Shown piece by piece: positions 45,958 to 54,260 of a DNA stretch of 64,000 bases. The position numbers and the translations under genes are program-made. The notes beneath the pieces were generated by a model. The model was given only the letters and a program-made list of their open reading frames with translations, was not told where the DNA came from and did no database searches. This DNA is from Pyrinomonadaceae bacterium. Its GTDB lineage: Bacteria > Acidobacteriota > Blastocatellia > Pyrinomonadales > Pyrinomonadaceae. The stretch spans positions 434,001 through 498,000 of the forward strand of contig JANQRU010000004.1 of assembly GCA_028284415.1 (NCBI GenBank), given 5' to 3'. Within the stretch, counting starts at the first letter, position 1. Each line of letters opens with the position of its first letter.

Positions 45958-45985
45958 AAGTCGAAAAAACGGCTTGGGACTTTTT
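45949..45985 (+). terminator. attenuator terminator upstream of ileS
   Basis: A 15-base stem (45949-45963 with 45970-45984, one G-T wobble), an A6 loop and a T5 tail. It lies 120 bases before the ileS start, so it would stop ileS transcription unless the antiterminator forms. Confidence 0.85.
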
Positions 45986-45987
45986 CA

Positions 45988-46020
45988 ATTTTGGATTTTA
46001 GATTTTGGATTGCGGATTTT
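45988..46020. repeat. heptad repeat (GGATTTT / ATCCAAA family)
   Basis: TTTTGGATTTTAGATTTTGG and the following bases are successive seven-base units. On the other strand they read CCAAAAT/CTAAAAT, the same unit that occurs in-frame in the pseudouridine synthase gene at 54761-54792. Confidence 0.7.
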
Positions 46021-46068
46021 ACACAATTAGATGTTAAAATCTCATTTTTATAATTAAGTTGGTTAGCA

Positions 46069-46104
46069 ACTAATAACTGACCACCGACTACTGACAACTG
46101 AATT
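46069..46104 (+). repeat. period-7 ACTGACC repeat abutting the ileS start codon
   Basis: Units ACTGACC-ACCGACT-ACTGACA-ACTG run to within four bases of the ileS ATG. The same family sits immediately before lgt (53387-53424) and rplS (63981-64000). There is no Shine-Dalgarno-like AGGAG between it and the start. Confidence 0.65.
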
Positions 46105-48969
46105 ATGACTGAACCAGTAAAATTAAAAAAGACGATTAATTTACCGAGAACGAAATTTTCACAAAAGGCGAATCTTTCACAGAATGAGCCTGCCCGTTTG
46201 AAAAAATGGGGAGAGCTGGATTTGTATGGAAAAATCCGTGAAGCGAGAAGCGGCAAAGAGCAATTTATTTTGCATGATGGTCCGCCGTATGCGAATGACA
46301 ACATACATATTGGGACGGCTTTGAATAAAATTTTGAAGGATTTCATCGTCAAATCTGCAACGATGCAGGGATTTGATTCGCCTTATGTTCCGGGCTATGA
46401 CTGTCATGGTTTGCCGATTGAAAAATACGTCGAAAAAGCTTTGGCGAAAAAAGGTAAGAGTAAAAATGATTTGCCCGTTGGGACTTTTCGTAGAATTTGT
46501 CGTGAACACGCGGCGAAGGCTTTGAAATCTCAGACTAAAGACTTTCAGAGGCTCGGCATTTTGGGCGAATGGGATAATCCATATCTCACAATGTCGCATG
46601 AATATGAATCCGAAACGGCTCGTCTTTTCGGTAAGTTTTTGGAACGCGGTTATGTTTATAAAGGCTTGCGTCCTGTTTATTGGTGTGTCCACGATCAGAC
46701 GGCTTTGGCAGAAGCAGAAGTCGAATACAAAGAACATACTTCGCCTTCAATCTATGTGAAATTTCCGCTTGTGTCGGACGCTTCCCAAGTTGATGAAGCG
46801 TTAAGTGGCAAAGATGTTTTCTTACTAATCTGGACGACAACACCTTGGACAATTCCTGCAAACTTAGGGATCACGGTTCATCCAGAATTTGAATATTCGG
46901 CAATTGAAGCAAATGGCGAAGTTTACATAGTTGCATCTGAATTAGTTAAAGATTTAACCGAAATCTTTGGACTTGAAGACGCAAAAGAATTGGCTCGCTT
47001 TAAAGGCGACAAACTCGACAATCTTGAAGCAAGACATCCTTGGATAGATAGAGTTTCACTTCTAATGAATGGCGAACACGTAACTTTGGGAGAATCTGAT
47101 GCAGAAACTGAACTTGATGTAAAAGAAGCAAATAGCAAGGCGGCGAGTGTTGGAACAGGCTTAGTTCATACAGCTCCCGGTCACGGACATGATGACTTTG
47201 TAATCGGTAAGCAATACGGTTTAGAAGTTTATTGTCCTGTTGATAATGGCGGAAAGTTTCAAGGTGATGTTGATAACTTTGCAGGTCAACAAGTTTTTGA
47301 AGCTAATCCAAACATCGTTGAATTCTTAAAAGAAACAGGAATGTTGCTTTACACGGAAAATTATCATCACCGCTATCCACATTGTTGGCGTTGTAAAAAT
47401 CCCGTGATTTTCCGAGCGACTCCGCAATGGTTTATCTCGATGGATGCTGAAGCCACAAGCGGCGAAGAAGTTTCTTTGCGAAATAAAGCTTCGGATGAAG
47501 TTGAAAATGTACAATGGCATCCTTCGTGGGGCGAAGGTCGTATGGCAAATATGATAAGCGGTCGTCCCGATTGGTGTGTTTCGCGTCAACGTGCGTGGGG
47601 TGTGCCAATTCCCGTTTTTTATTGTAATGATTGTGATGAATCTACCGACAATGCCGAAATGGTTTATCACATCGCCGATATTTTTGCGGAAGAAACCTCT
47701 GACGCTTGGTATAACAAAGAGGCAACGGAGCTTTTGCCTGACGGGTATAAATGTAAAAAATGTGATAGTACGAATTTTTCGAAAGAAACCGACATTTTAG
47801 ATGTTTGGTTTGATTCGGGTTCGTCGTGCGTTGCTGTTTTGGGAACGCGTGATAATTTGCGTTATCCGGCGGAAGTTTATCTCGAAGGTGGCGACCAATA
47901 TCGTGGTTGGTTTAATTCATCCTTGATGTGCGGTTTGGCAAATCACGATTCCGCACCATACAAAGCTGTTTTAACACACGGTTGGGTTGTTGATGGGGAA
48001 GGCAAAAAGCAATCGAAATCACTCGGAAATGTAACTGCTCCAAAGGAGATAATTGATAAATCTGGGGCAGAAATCTTAAGACTATGGGCGGCGGCGGTTG
48101 ATTATACAGAAGACGTTCGCTGTTCGGATGAAATTTTGAGCCGAATCGTTGATGCTTATCGCAAATTCCGCAACACGCTTCGTTATGCACTTGGAAACTT
48201 GGAAGGATTTGATCCCGAAAAAGATTCTATTGCTTACGAAAACTTGCAGGAAATAGATCGTTGGGCATTGGCAAGTCTTGATAAAACAATCGAAACTGTT
48301 TTGCAAGGTTATAAAGGTTACGATTTCCAAGTCGTTTATCGAGCACTTTATGATTTCGCAAATGTAACGCTTTCGCAAACTTACTTCGACATCGTGCGTG
48401 ACAGACTTTACATTTCCGCACCGCATTCGGAAGCAAGGCGTTCGGCACAAACGGCAGTTTACAAAATTGCCGATTCATTATCTCGTATGCTTGCACCGAT
48501 TTTGGCGTTTACTTCTGATGAGGCGTTTGAAAACTTGCCCAATCAGCAAAGGGAATCCGTGCATTTAGCCGAATTTCCAAAAACTTCCGGCAAAGATGAA
48601 TCGAAACTTCTTGCAAATTGGGAGAGACTTTTCAAAGTCCGCGATGAAGTTTTGAAAAAGCTTGAAGAAGCCCGAAACGCAAAAGAAATCGGTTCTTCGT
48701 TACAAGCAAAAGTAATCTTGACCGTCGATAAAGACACGATGAAATTCCTTTTGCCGTATTACGAAGACCTGCGTTATTTATTCATCGTTTCGCAAGTTGA
48801 AGTTCACGAAGACGATGGCTTTAGCGTTCGAATCGAATCGGCTGATGGCGAAAAATGTGAGCGTTGCTGGAATTTCTCAGTTCGTGTGGGTGATTTTGAA
48901 AAATTCTCAACCGTCTGCGAAAGATGTATCGAAGCGTTAGATGAAATCGATTTGTCGGCAGCGGCTTAA
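46105..48969 (+). CDS. ileS: isoleucyl-tRNA synthetase
   Basis: The 954-residue class Ia synthetase charges tRNA-Ile. The HIGH-type motif is P-P-Y-A-N-D-N-I-H68-I-G-T. The CP1 editing domain is present (T-T-P-W-T-I-P-A-N; V-G-T-G-L-V-H-T-A-P-G-H-G). The KMSKS loop is K-Q-S-K-S-L-G-N. The C-terminal zinc site is C-E-R-C-W-N...V-C-E-R-C. Length and order match bacterial IleRS (about 940). It is preceded by a leader peptide with four Ile codons and an attenuator terminator, implying control by Ile-tRNA charging. A small acetyltransferase gene follows 13 bases after the stop. Confidence 0.97.
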   Translation: MTEPVKLKKTINLPRTKFSQKANLSQNEPARLKKWGELDLYGKIREARSGKEQFILHDGPPYANDNIHIGTALNKILKDFIVKSATMQGFDSPYVPGYDCHGLPIEKYVEKALAKKGKSKNDLPVGTFRRICREHAAKALKSQTKDFQRLGILGEWDNPYLTMSHEYESETARLFGKFLERGYVYKGLRPVYWCVHDQTALAEAEVEYKEHTSPSIYVKFPLVSDASQVDEALSGKDVFLLIWTTTPWTIPANLGITVHPEFEYSAIEANGEVYIVASELVKDLTEIFGLEDAKELARFKGDKLDNLEARHPWIDRVSLLMNGEHVTLGESDAETELDVKEANSKAASVGTGLVHTAPGHGHDDFVIGKQYGLEVYCPVDNGGKFQGDVDNFAGQQVFEANPNIVEFLKETGMLLYTENYHHRYPHCWRCKNPVIFRATPQWFISMDAEATSGEEVSLRNKASDEVENVQWHPSWGEGRMANMISGRPDWCVSRQRAWGVPIPVFYCNDCDESTDNAEMVYHIADIFAEETSDAWYNKEATELLPDGYKCKKCDSTNFSKETDILDVWFDSGSSCVAVLGTRDNLRYPAEVYLEGGDQYRGWFNSSLMCGLANHDSAPYKAVLTHGWVVDGEGKKQSKSLGNVTAPKEIIDKSGAEILRLWAAAVDYTEDVRCSDEILSRIVDAYRKFRNTLRYALGNLEGFDPEKDSIAYENLQEIDRWALASLDKTIETVLQGYKGYDFQVVYRALYDFANVTLSQTYFDIVRDRLYISAPHSEARRSAQTAVYKIADSLSRMLAPILAFTSDEAFENLPNQQRESVHLAEFPKTSGKDESKLLANWERLFKVRDEVLKKLEEARNAKEIGSSLQAKVILTVDKDTMKFLLPYYEDLRYLFIVSQVEVHEDDGFSVRIESADGEKCERCWNFSVRVGDFEKFSTVCERCIEALDEIDLSAAA

Positions 48970-48982
48970 AAGGAGTATAAGT

Positions 48983-49408
48983 TTGGATTCAGAAATAAAA
49001 GTCCGATTTGCAAATATATCAGATTTTGATTTTCTGAATTCAAATGTTTATATCTCGGAAGAAATTTTAAATCGAAAAATCGAATTCCAAGGGTTTATTG
49101 TTGCAGAAATTGATGAAAATTCCGTCGGTTTTCTGCAACTTGAATATCTTTGGTCTTTGGTTCCATATATTGCTCTGATCCGAGTTTTGCCGAAGTATCG
49201 GCGGAAAGGAGTCGGGAAAAAGCTACTCAAATTTACAGAGGACTTTTTAAGACGAAATGAGCATCAAAAAATCTACAGTTCGTCGCAAGCGAATGAACCG
49301 AAGCCACAGGAATGGCATCGGCACGTCGGATTTGAGGAATGCGGCATAATTACGGGAATAAATGAAGGTGTTGGAGAAATTTTCTTCAGCAAAGACTTAA
49401 ATAATTGA
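48983..49408 (+). CDS. GNAT-family N-acetyltransferase
   Basis: About 141 residues. The acetyl-CoA pyrophosphate loop is R-V-L-P-K-Y-R-R-K-G-V-G-K-K-L-L (R/Q-x-x-G-x-G/A). The start is TTG at 48983, because an AAGGAG site lies eight bases upstream and earlier in-frame codons would overlap ileS. It is likely co-transcribed with ileS. The substrate is unknown. Confidence 0.85.
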   Translation: MDSEIKVRFANISDFDFLNSNVYISEEILNRKIEFQGFIVAEIDENSVGFLQLEYLWSLVPYIALIRVLPKYRRKGVGKKLLKFTEDFLRRNEHQKIYSSSQANEPKPQEWHRHVGFEECGIITGINEGVGEIFFSKDLNN

Positions 49409-49430
49409 GCAAACCATTTAGCCCTAACTT

Positions 49431-50186
49431 ATGATTGATTACGAATCTCTTTTAGACAGAGTTAGACAGAATCCCTATGAGCATCTTGGTCGTTGCTCTG
49501 TATCGGAGATATATCCGTATTTTATCGGATATGACATTGCTCGAAAAAATTGGGGATTGTCTGAAATTCATTATCAGTTTGATCGTGATGAATTTAGAGA
49601 TTGGATTGAGAGTAAAGTTCATCTTTGCAATAAAAATTTGCAAACTTTTTGTTTGCTGATGACTGAAACTGAAAAAGAGGCATTTAATCTTTATTTCGAG
49701 TTTTACGATCTTGCGATTGAAGAATGTAAAGTTAATCTCACTATAAACAAAGAAATCAGCGATGCAGAATTTAATCTAAATATTTCAGAAAAATCTGCTA
49801 CTTTAGTTGATTTTATTCTCAATGAAGAATTTAGAAAAAGACCAGCAATGTATTTCGGAAATCACCGAAAAGTTAGCGGACTTTGGGCAATGTGTAACGG
49901 TTTTCTTTGGGCGGAAAAAGATTTAGGCATCGAAGATTCTTCAGACGCAATAAATTTAGAAATGTTTCAACTTTGGATTGATGAACGCTATCCAATCGCA
50001 AAAGGAAAACCTTGGGATAAAATCTTTTTCTACAATGCACTAAATTCCGACGACCGAGCTTTGAAAGAATTTTATGACCATTTTGAAATGTTTCTGGAGG
50101 GCAAAAAGTCTGATGCTCCGCCAAGATGGGTAGAAATTGCGATTGAGTCGATAAAGAAAAATGAGAAACTTGATGAAAATCAATAA
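49431..50186 (+). CDS. uncharacterised protein with an internal duplication
   Basis: The 251-residue protein is not recognised. Two halves look related: residues about 5-65 (V-R-Q-N-P-Y-E-H-L-G ... G-Y-D-I-A-R-K-N-W-G ... F-R-D-W-I-E) and about 130-210 (R-K-R-P-A-M-Y-F-G-N ... C-N-G-F-L-W-A-E-K-D-L-G ... F-Q-L-W-I-D). Both carry P-x(2)-Y/Y-x-G, a glycine-aromatic-Ala/Glu helix and an F-x-x-W-I element. No signal peptide or membrane segment is seen, so it is cytoplasmic. It lies 22 bases after the acetyltransferase gene. Confidence 0.7.
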   Translation: MIDYESLLDRVRQNPYEHLGRCSVSEIYPYFIGYDIARKNWGLSEIHYQFDRDEFRDWIESKVHLCNKNLQTFCLLMTETEKEAFNLYFEFYDLAIEECKVNLTINKEISDAEFNLNISEKSATLVDFILNEEFRKRPAMYFGNHRKVSGLWAMCNGFLWAEKDLGIEDSSDAINLEMFQLWIDERYPIAKGKPWDKIFFYNALNSDDRALKEFYDHFEMFLEGKKSDAPPRWVEIAIESIKKNEKLDENQ

Positions 50187-50227
50187 AAATTCAATTTGAA
50201 AAAAATTGTGATTGAGTATCAAAACAA

Positions 50228-51130
50228 ATGAAAAGCATAACAATATCATTAAAAAAAATTGTTATCGTAATTATCCTCTTGTTTATCGTGGCGGGACTAT
50301 ATTTTGCGTGGACGTATTTCACCAGCCGTTCGGGTAATCAAAAAGTAAAATTTGTTCCGGCTCAATCGCAACAATTTAGCATCGGCGAATTAAACCTTAC
50401 TGTTTATCGGGCAAAAGATGGTGTGAGTGATGATGTGATCTATCACTTACATGGAAGAAATCTGGACGGATCGATCTGGAATGATGACACATATTTCACA
50501 TCTCTGGTACAATCATATTGGCAAAAATCATCAGTTCAACCTCCAACTGTCGTCGTTGTTTCTTATGGACCGGTTTGGCTTTTAACGCCCAAGAATTCGA
50601 CGGTAGAAAATGGATTGATGGATGATTTTATTGCTCGTTTGCCCGAAATTGAAGAAAAAATTGGCAAGCCAAGCAATAGAATTTTACTCGGCGAATCAAT
50701 GGGCGGACTCAATGTTTTAATACTGGGTTTGAGCCATCCCGAAAAATTTTCCAAAATTGCATCGCTCTGCCCCGGAGTATATGTAGATTCACCGTTTTCC
50801 GATTTTTCGACCTTGCGAGCGGCTGTCAAACGCACCGGAGGTGATCCCAAAATTGCGTTTGCAGTAGTTCAATTGGTGAAACAATACGTTTCCAATGAGG
50901 AAGAATGGGACGCGATATCGCCGCTTAAATTGATTGAAAAAGCAAACTCGGATTATCCTAAGCTTTATCTTTCCTGCGGTCTTTATGACAAATATGGAAA
51001 CTTTGAAGGCACGGAAATGCTTGCTAACAAAGCGATTGAAAAAGGAGTGAAAACCAAATGGCATCCACTCTACGGCGGGCATTGCGTTATAGATATTGCA
51101 TCATTGGCAGAATTTCTCATAGCAAATTGA
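50228..51130 (+). CDS. membrane-anchored alpha/beta-hydrolase (esterase-like)
   Basis: The 300-residue protein has an N-terminal anchor (residues about 12-33). The alpha/beta-hydrolase core has oxyanion strand Y-H-L-H-G-R-N and nucleophile elbow G-E-S-M-G-G. The likely acid lies near G-L-Y-D-K-Y-G-N, and the catalytic histidine is in Y-G-G-H-C-V-I. It is of the esterase-D/Ag85-like type. It is predicted to face the periplasm; the substrate is unknown. Confidence 0.85.
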   Translation: MKSITISLKKIVIVIILLFIVAGLYFAWTYFTSRSGNQKVKFVPAQSQQFSIGELNLTVYRAKDGVSDDVIYHLHGRNLDGSIWNDDTYFTSLVQSYWQKSSVQPPTVVVVSYGPVWLLTPKNSTVENGLMDDFIARLPEIEEKIGKPSNRILLGESMGGLNVLILGLSHPEKFSKIASLCPGVYVDSPFSDFSTLRAAVKRTGGDPKIAFAVVQLVKQYVSNEEEWDAISPLKLIEKANSDYPKLYLSCGLYDKYGNFEGTEMLANKAIEKGVKTKWHPLYGGHCVIDIASLAEFLIAN

Positions 51131-51178
51131 TTAACAATGTTTTAATTGTTTGAGGGTTTTTGCAGATTAAGAAAAACT

Positions 51179-51207
51179 TTGAATTTATTGCTATTATCGA
51201 ATAAATA
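51179..51207 (+). promoter_or_regulatory. candidate promoter of the 51262 gene
   Basis: TTGAAT (51179-51184), a 17-base spacer and TAAATA (51202-51207), about 48 bases before the ATG after the expected start point. Confidence 0.35.
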
Positions 51208-51261
51208 AATTAGATGTAACCAAGGTCGAAAAAAAAATTTATTCTGAGGGAAAAATTAACA

Positions 51262-51699
51262 ATGAAAAAAGTTTTACCTATTTTCTTATTCATTTTCGCT
51301 TTAAGCGTCTCAAATGTTTTTGCTCAAAGAGTTTACACACCGAAAAAAGGTTCAAAGCAGCGAAAAGCTATTCTGAATGCCTTACGCGTTCCGGTTGAAA
51401 AGGAATTGAAACAAAAGATTATTTTTGTCGTTAATGATTTTAATGTATCGGGCACTTGGGCTTTTGTTGGTGGCGAACCACGCTCGAAGAAAACAGGTGG
51501 TATGCCAAATTATCGTGGTACAGAATATCAAGATGCGATTGAATCAGATGTATTTGATAACAATGTTTTTGCCCTGTTTAGAAAACGAGGTAAAAGATGG
51601 CGAGTCGTTTCATACTACATCGGTTGCACTGATGTCTGCTATGCAACCTGGTGGAAGCAATTTAAAGCCCCAAAAAGAATCTTTCCATATACAGAATGA
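51262..51699 (+). CDS. small secreted protein of unknown function
   Basis: The 145-residue protein has a signal peptide (1-22, N-V-F-A-Q). The mature part has a helix (K-Q-R-K-A-I-L-N-A-L-R-V-P-V-E-K-E-L), strands (I-I-F-V-V-N-D-F-N-V-S-G-T-W-A-F-V-G-G) and a terminal W-R-V-V-S-Y-Y-I-G-C-T-D-V-C-Y-A-T-W-W with two cysteines that could form a disulphide. I do not recognise the family. GAGGG lies about 10 bases before the ATG. Confidence 0.75.
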   Translation: MKKVLPIFLFIFALSVSNVFAQRVYTPKKGSKQRKAILNALRVPVEKELKQKIIFVVNDFNVSGTWAFVGGEPRSKKTGGMPNYRGTEYQDAIESDVFDNNVFALFRKRGKRWRVVSYYIGCTDVCYATWWKQFKAPKRIFPYTE

Positions 51700-51745
51700 T
51701 TTAGAAAAGCAGACAAAAACGAAAACTTAAGGCTTAAATAGAAAA

Positions 51746-51812
51746 AAACCACCGATCAGCACAGATCAGAGTTGATTTATATCCGCATTCATCTGTGTTA
51801 ATCTGTGGTTTA
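51746..51812. repeat. period-10 inverted repeat before lspA
   Basis: AACCACCGATCAGCACAGAT and ATCTGTGTTAATCTGTGGTT form imperfect inverted arms. This is the same family as 5385-5420 and 54261-54340. Confidence 0.65.
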
Positions 51813-51834
51813 CATATTTGGCAGGTTTTATATT

Positions 51835-52371
51835 GTGAATAAAAAAGATTTTTTGTGGAAATTGGGTTATTTGGTAGCGACGGTTTCGGTGTTTTTTCTC
51901 GATCAGGCTTCAAAAGCTTGGGCAGTTAAAAGACTTCGTTTTGGCGGAGATGTAGAAGTGATTCCCGGATTGCTGAATTTTGCGTATGCAACCAACACGG
52001 GTGTTGCTTTTAGTATGTTTGCCGAAGGGGGCGATACGGGACGCTGGATTTTATCAGGCTTAGCATTTTTTGCGGCAGTTCTTGTTTTATATTTCTTTTG
52101 GCGAACACCTCGTTCCGATGATCGAATTTTAGGTGCTTTGGCTCTTTTGCTTGCAGGAATTTTAGGAAACGTAGTTGATCGTGTGCGTCTTGGCTATGTC
52201 GTAGATTTTATTGATGTCCAATTCGGGAACTGGCATTATCCGACGTTCAACGTCGCCGACATAGCTATCTGCACAGGTGCGGGATTGCTTATCTTGGATA
52301 TGTTTTTAACTCGCAATGATGAAAAAGAAGCTAAAGAAAAGAAAGAAGAGAAAGAAACTGCCCGCGAATAA
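51835..52371 (+). CDS. lspA: prolipoprotein signal peptidase II
   Basis: About 178 residues. The aspartyl protease of the inner membrane cleaves lipoprotein signal peptides after Lgt modification. The catalytic motifs are N-V-V-D-R-V-R-L-G-Y-V-V-D-F-I-D (first Asp) and F-N-V-A-D-I-A-I (second Asp). The N-terminal F-F-L-D-Q-A-S-K-A-W is typical. A GTG at 51835 is preferred; a GTG at 51805 would start inside the repeat. The charged C-terminus (K-E-A-K-E-K-K-E-E-K-E) ends A-R-E, where the coding sequence runs into the CGCGAA repeat. lgt lies three genes downstream. Confidence 0.92.
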   Translation: MNKKDFLWKLGYLVATVSVFFLDQASKAWAVKRLRFGGDVEVIPGLLNFAYATNTGVAFSMFAEGGDTGRWILSGLAFFAAVLVLYFFWRTPRSDDRILGALALLLAGILGNVVDRVRLGYVVDFIDVQFGNWHYPTFNVADIAICTGAGLLILDMFLTRNDEKEAKEKKEEKETARE

Positions 52372-52392
52372 ACGCGAACTAACGCGAATTAA
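52361..52392 (+). repeat. period-10 CGCGAAYWAA repeat spanning the lspA stop and next start
   Basis: Units CGCGAATAAA-CGCGAACTAA-CGCGAATTAA cover the last codons and stop of lspA and end at the ATG of the acetyltransferase gene (52393). Confidence 0.7.
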
Positions 52393-52851
52393 ATGAGTAT
52401 TTCACTAAGAGAAATTACAGAAGAAAATTTTGAGAGATGCGTTAAGCTCAAAGTTGCCGATAATCAAAAGAAATTTGTCGCCACCAATGTACTATCCATC
52501 GCTGAATCAAAAGTTAGCCCATATTTAATTCCATTAGCAGTTTATAATGATGACGAAATGGTCGGGTTTACACTTCATGGCAAAGACCCCAAAAGCAAAA
52601 AGTATTACATTGTGCGTCTGATGATAGATGAAAAAATTCAAGGTAAGGGTTTTGGAAAACTTGCGACTTTAAAATTGATTGAGAAAATGAATGAAAAAGA
52701 CGATTGTGATGCAGTTTATCTATCTTATGTACCGGGAAATGAAGGAGCGGAAGAATTATATCTAAACCTAGGTTTTGAAAAAACGGGCGAAATTGATGAG
52801 GGCGAAATTGAAATGAAATTGGATTTGAAAAAGGCAGAAACACGACCGTAA
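52393..52851 (+). CDS. GNAT N-acetyltransferase, BltD/PaiA-like (possibly polyamine-acting)
   Basis: The 152-residue GNAT protein contains L-K-V-A-D-N-Q-K-K-F-V-A-T-N-V-L-S-I-A-E-S. This resembles spermine/spermidine acetyltransferases such as BltD, in which L-K-V-x3-Q-x2-F-V-A-x-N is conserved. The acetyl-CoA loop is I-Q-G-K-G-F-G-K-L-A. The polyamine substrate is inferred only. The start directly abuts the repeat, and no clear Shine-Dalgarno sequence is seen. Confidence 0.85.
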   Translation: MSISLREITEENFERCVKLKVADNQKKFVATNVLSIAESKVSPYLIPLAVYNDDEMVGFTLHGKDPKSKKYYIVRLMIDEKIQGKGFGKLATLKLIEKMNEKDDCDAVYLSYVPGNEGAEELYLNLGFEKTGEIDEGEIEMKLDLKKAETRP

Positions 52852-52870
52852 GGGAGTGTGAAAAAGGTTG

Positions 52871-53419
52871 ATGAACAAAGTAGTTAAGCTATCTCAAGAA
52901 GATGGTTTGAATCGAGATTTATTTCATTTATTCATTCCAGAGTTTGAAGATTTTCCCAAAGAATTGAAACTGCCAAGTAAATATTTCGTTCTTCTATTTG
53001 TGGGCAATGTGGATTTGATCGCAGGTGAAAAGCTTCTTTCTTGGGCTGATAATTTGATTGACCGCGGAATTGCTTATTTCTGTGCTTGGGGAAACGACTG
53101 CCAGAAAGCCGAAAATGCTGTTGATTTGGCATGCGTAAAAAAGAATAATGACGAAGAAGCTGAATACTACGGAAAAAATTATTTTGTAATGACAACTTCT
53201 CACAAAGAAGATTCTCTGGATGAATTTCTTTGGTTCGGTTTGAATCTTTCTTATCCAGATGAAAAACACGAAAAAGATTGCGAATCAAACTTGGTTGTAG
53301 TCGTTGAAAATAAAGACTGGAATGAACAAATAATTTACAGAATTTCTGATGTTCAAAGTTTTAACAAAATGATGTTGGAAGAAGAAACTGACAACCGACT
53401 ACCAAGCACTAACAACTAA
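52871..53419 (+). CDS. uncharacterised protein, DUF7684-like
   Basis: About 182 residues, no signal peptide. It has an alpha/beta core with Y-F-V-L-L-F-V-G-N-V-D and R-G-I-A-Y-F-C-A-W-G-N-D-C-Q-K-A-E-N-A-V-D, a pattern I recall from DUF7684-type proteins. The last residues (T-D-N-R-L-P-S-T-N-N) are translated from the period-7 repeat preceding lgt, so the repeat has extended or replaced the native C-terminus. The start is ATG at 52871; a TTG at 52868 is immediately before it. Confidence 0.7.
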   Translation: MNKVVKLSQEDGLNRDLFHLFIPEFEDFPKELKLPSKYFVLLFVGNVDLIAGEKLLSWADNLIDRGIAYFCAWGNDCQKAENAVDLACVKKNNDEEAEYYGKNYFVMTTSHKEDSLDEFLWFGLNLSYPDEKHEKDCESNLVVVVENKDWNEQIIYRISDVQSFNKMMLEEETDNRLPSTNN

Positions 53420-53424
53420 CAGTT
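53387..53424 (+). repeat. period-7 ACTGACA/ACTAACA repeat abutting lgt
   Basis: ACTGACAACCGACTACCAAG and the following ACTAACA units end at the lgt ATG (53425). The first part is coding for the preceding gene. Confidence 0.65.
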
Positions 53425-54249
53425 ATGTATCCAGAACTTTTTAGAATTGGCGATTTTCCCATCAATACATACGGCGTGATGCTCGCTTTGGGCTTGATGT
53501 TCGCACTTTTTGCAGCGGCGAAATTGGCAGAACGCGATGGATTGCCGAAAGAACGCATTTATGATCTAGGACTTTGGACGATTATCGGCGGTCTCGTCGG
53601 TTCAAAGATTTTGATGTTTTTTGTTGAGGATAATGTCCAGATTTTCTCACTTGATTTCTTACGTTCGGGCGGAGTTTATTTTGGTGGATTCTTAGGCGGA
53701 TTTATAACCCTTGCACTTTTAATACGCTGGTATAAATTGCCTTTCTGGAAAGTTGGTGATGCATTTGCACCCGGAGTTGCTATCGGTCAATTTTTTGGAC
53801 GACAAGGTTGTTTTTCAGCTGGTTGCTGTTGGGGAACAGAATGTCATTTGCCGTGGGGTGTGCAATTTACCGAAGCAGGACACCAAAATACAGGCGTTCC
53901 GATCTACGGTCCCGATGGAAGCGATTTGTTTCTGCATCCAACGCAGCTTTACGAATCATTCGCAATGCTCATAGTTTTTGGATTCTTGATCTATCTCCAC
54001 CGCAAGAAAAAGTTCGATGGACAAATCTTAATTGCTTACGGTTTGATCTATTCATTGATACGTTTTTCAATCGAATTCGTCCGTGACGATCCACGCGGTG
54101 ATCTGCTCGGAATCACAACAATGACAGGACTTTCAACCTCGCAATTAATAAGTCTTGTGGTAGCAATCGCTTCGATAATTTTCCTATACTTCCGTATGAA
54201 AAAAGCAAACGAGGCGGAAGATTCAAGTGCTGAAATAACAAGCAAGTAA
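53425..54249 (+). CDS. lgt: prolipoprotein diacylglyceryl transferase
   Basis: The 274-residue inner-membrane enzyme transfers diacylglycerol to the lipobox cysteine, the step before LspA. It has seven or so helices. The family signature is F-G-R-Q-G-C-F-S-A-G-C-C-W-G (equivalent to the Lgt G-R-x-x-N-F...G-x-x-x-G element), and H-P-T-Q-L-Y-E-S near residue 172 is diagnostic. The C-terminal arginine is in R-F-S-I-E-F-V-R-D-D-P-R. A period-7 repeat abuts its start. Confidence 0.95.
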   Translation: MYPELFRIGDFPINTYGVMLALGLMFALFAAAKLAERDGLPKERIYDLGLWTIIGGLVGSKILMFFVEDNVQIFSLDFLRSGGVYFGGFLGGFITLALLIRWYKLPFWKVGDAFAPGVAIGQFFGRQGCFSAGCCWGTECHLPWGVQFTEAGHQNTGVPIYGPDGSDLFLHPTQLYESFAMLIVFGFLIYLHRKKKFDGQILIAYGLIYSLIRFSIEFVRDDPRGDLLGITTMTGLSTSQLISLVVAIASIIFLYFRMKKANEAEDSSAEITSK

Positions 54250-54260
54250 AAGAATTTTCA

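Noticed and set aside
45905..45985. T-box riboswitch upstream of ileS
   Set aside because: No T-box bulge consensus (AGGGTGGNACCGCG) or specifier-loop layout is present; the leader-peptide model explains the Ile codons and stems.
46069..46104. Tandem repeats as a CRISPR array
   Set aside because: The units are 7 or 10 bases long with no spacers of constant length, and no cas gene is in the window.
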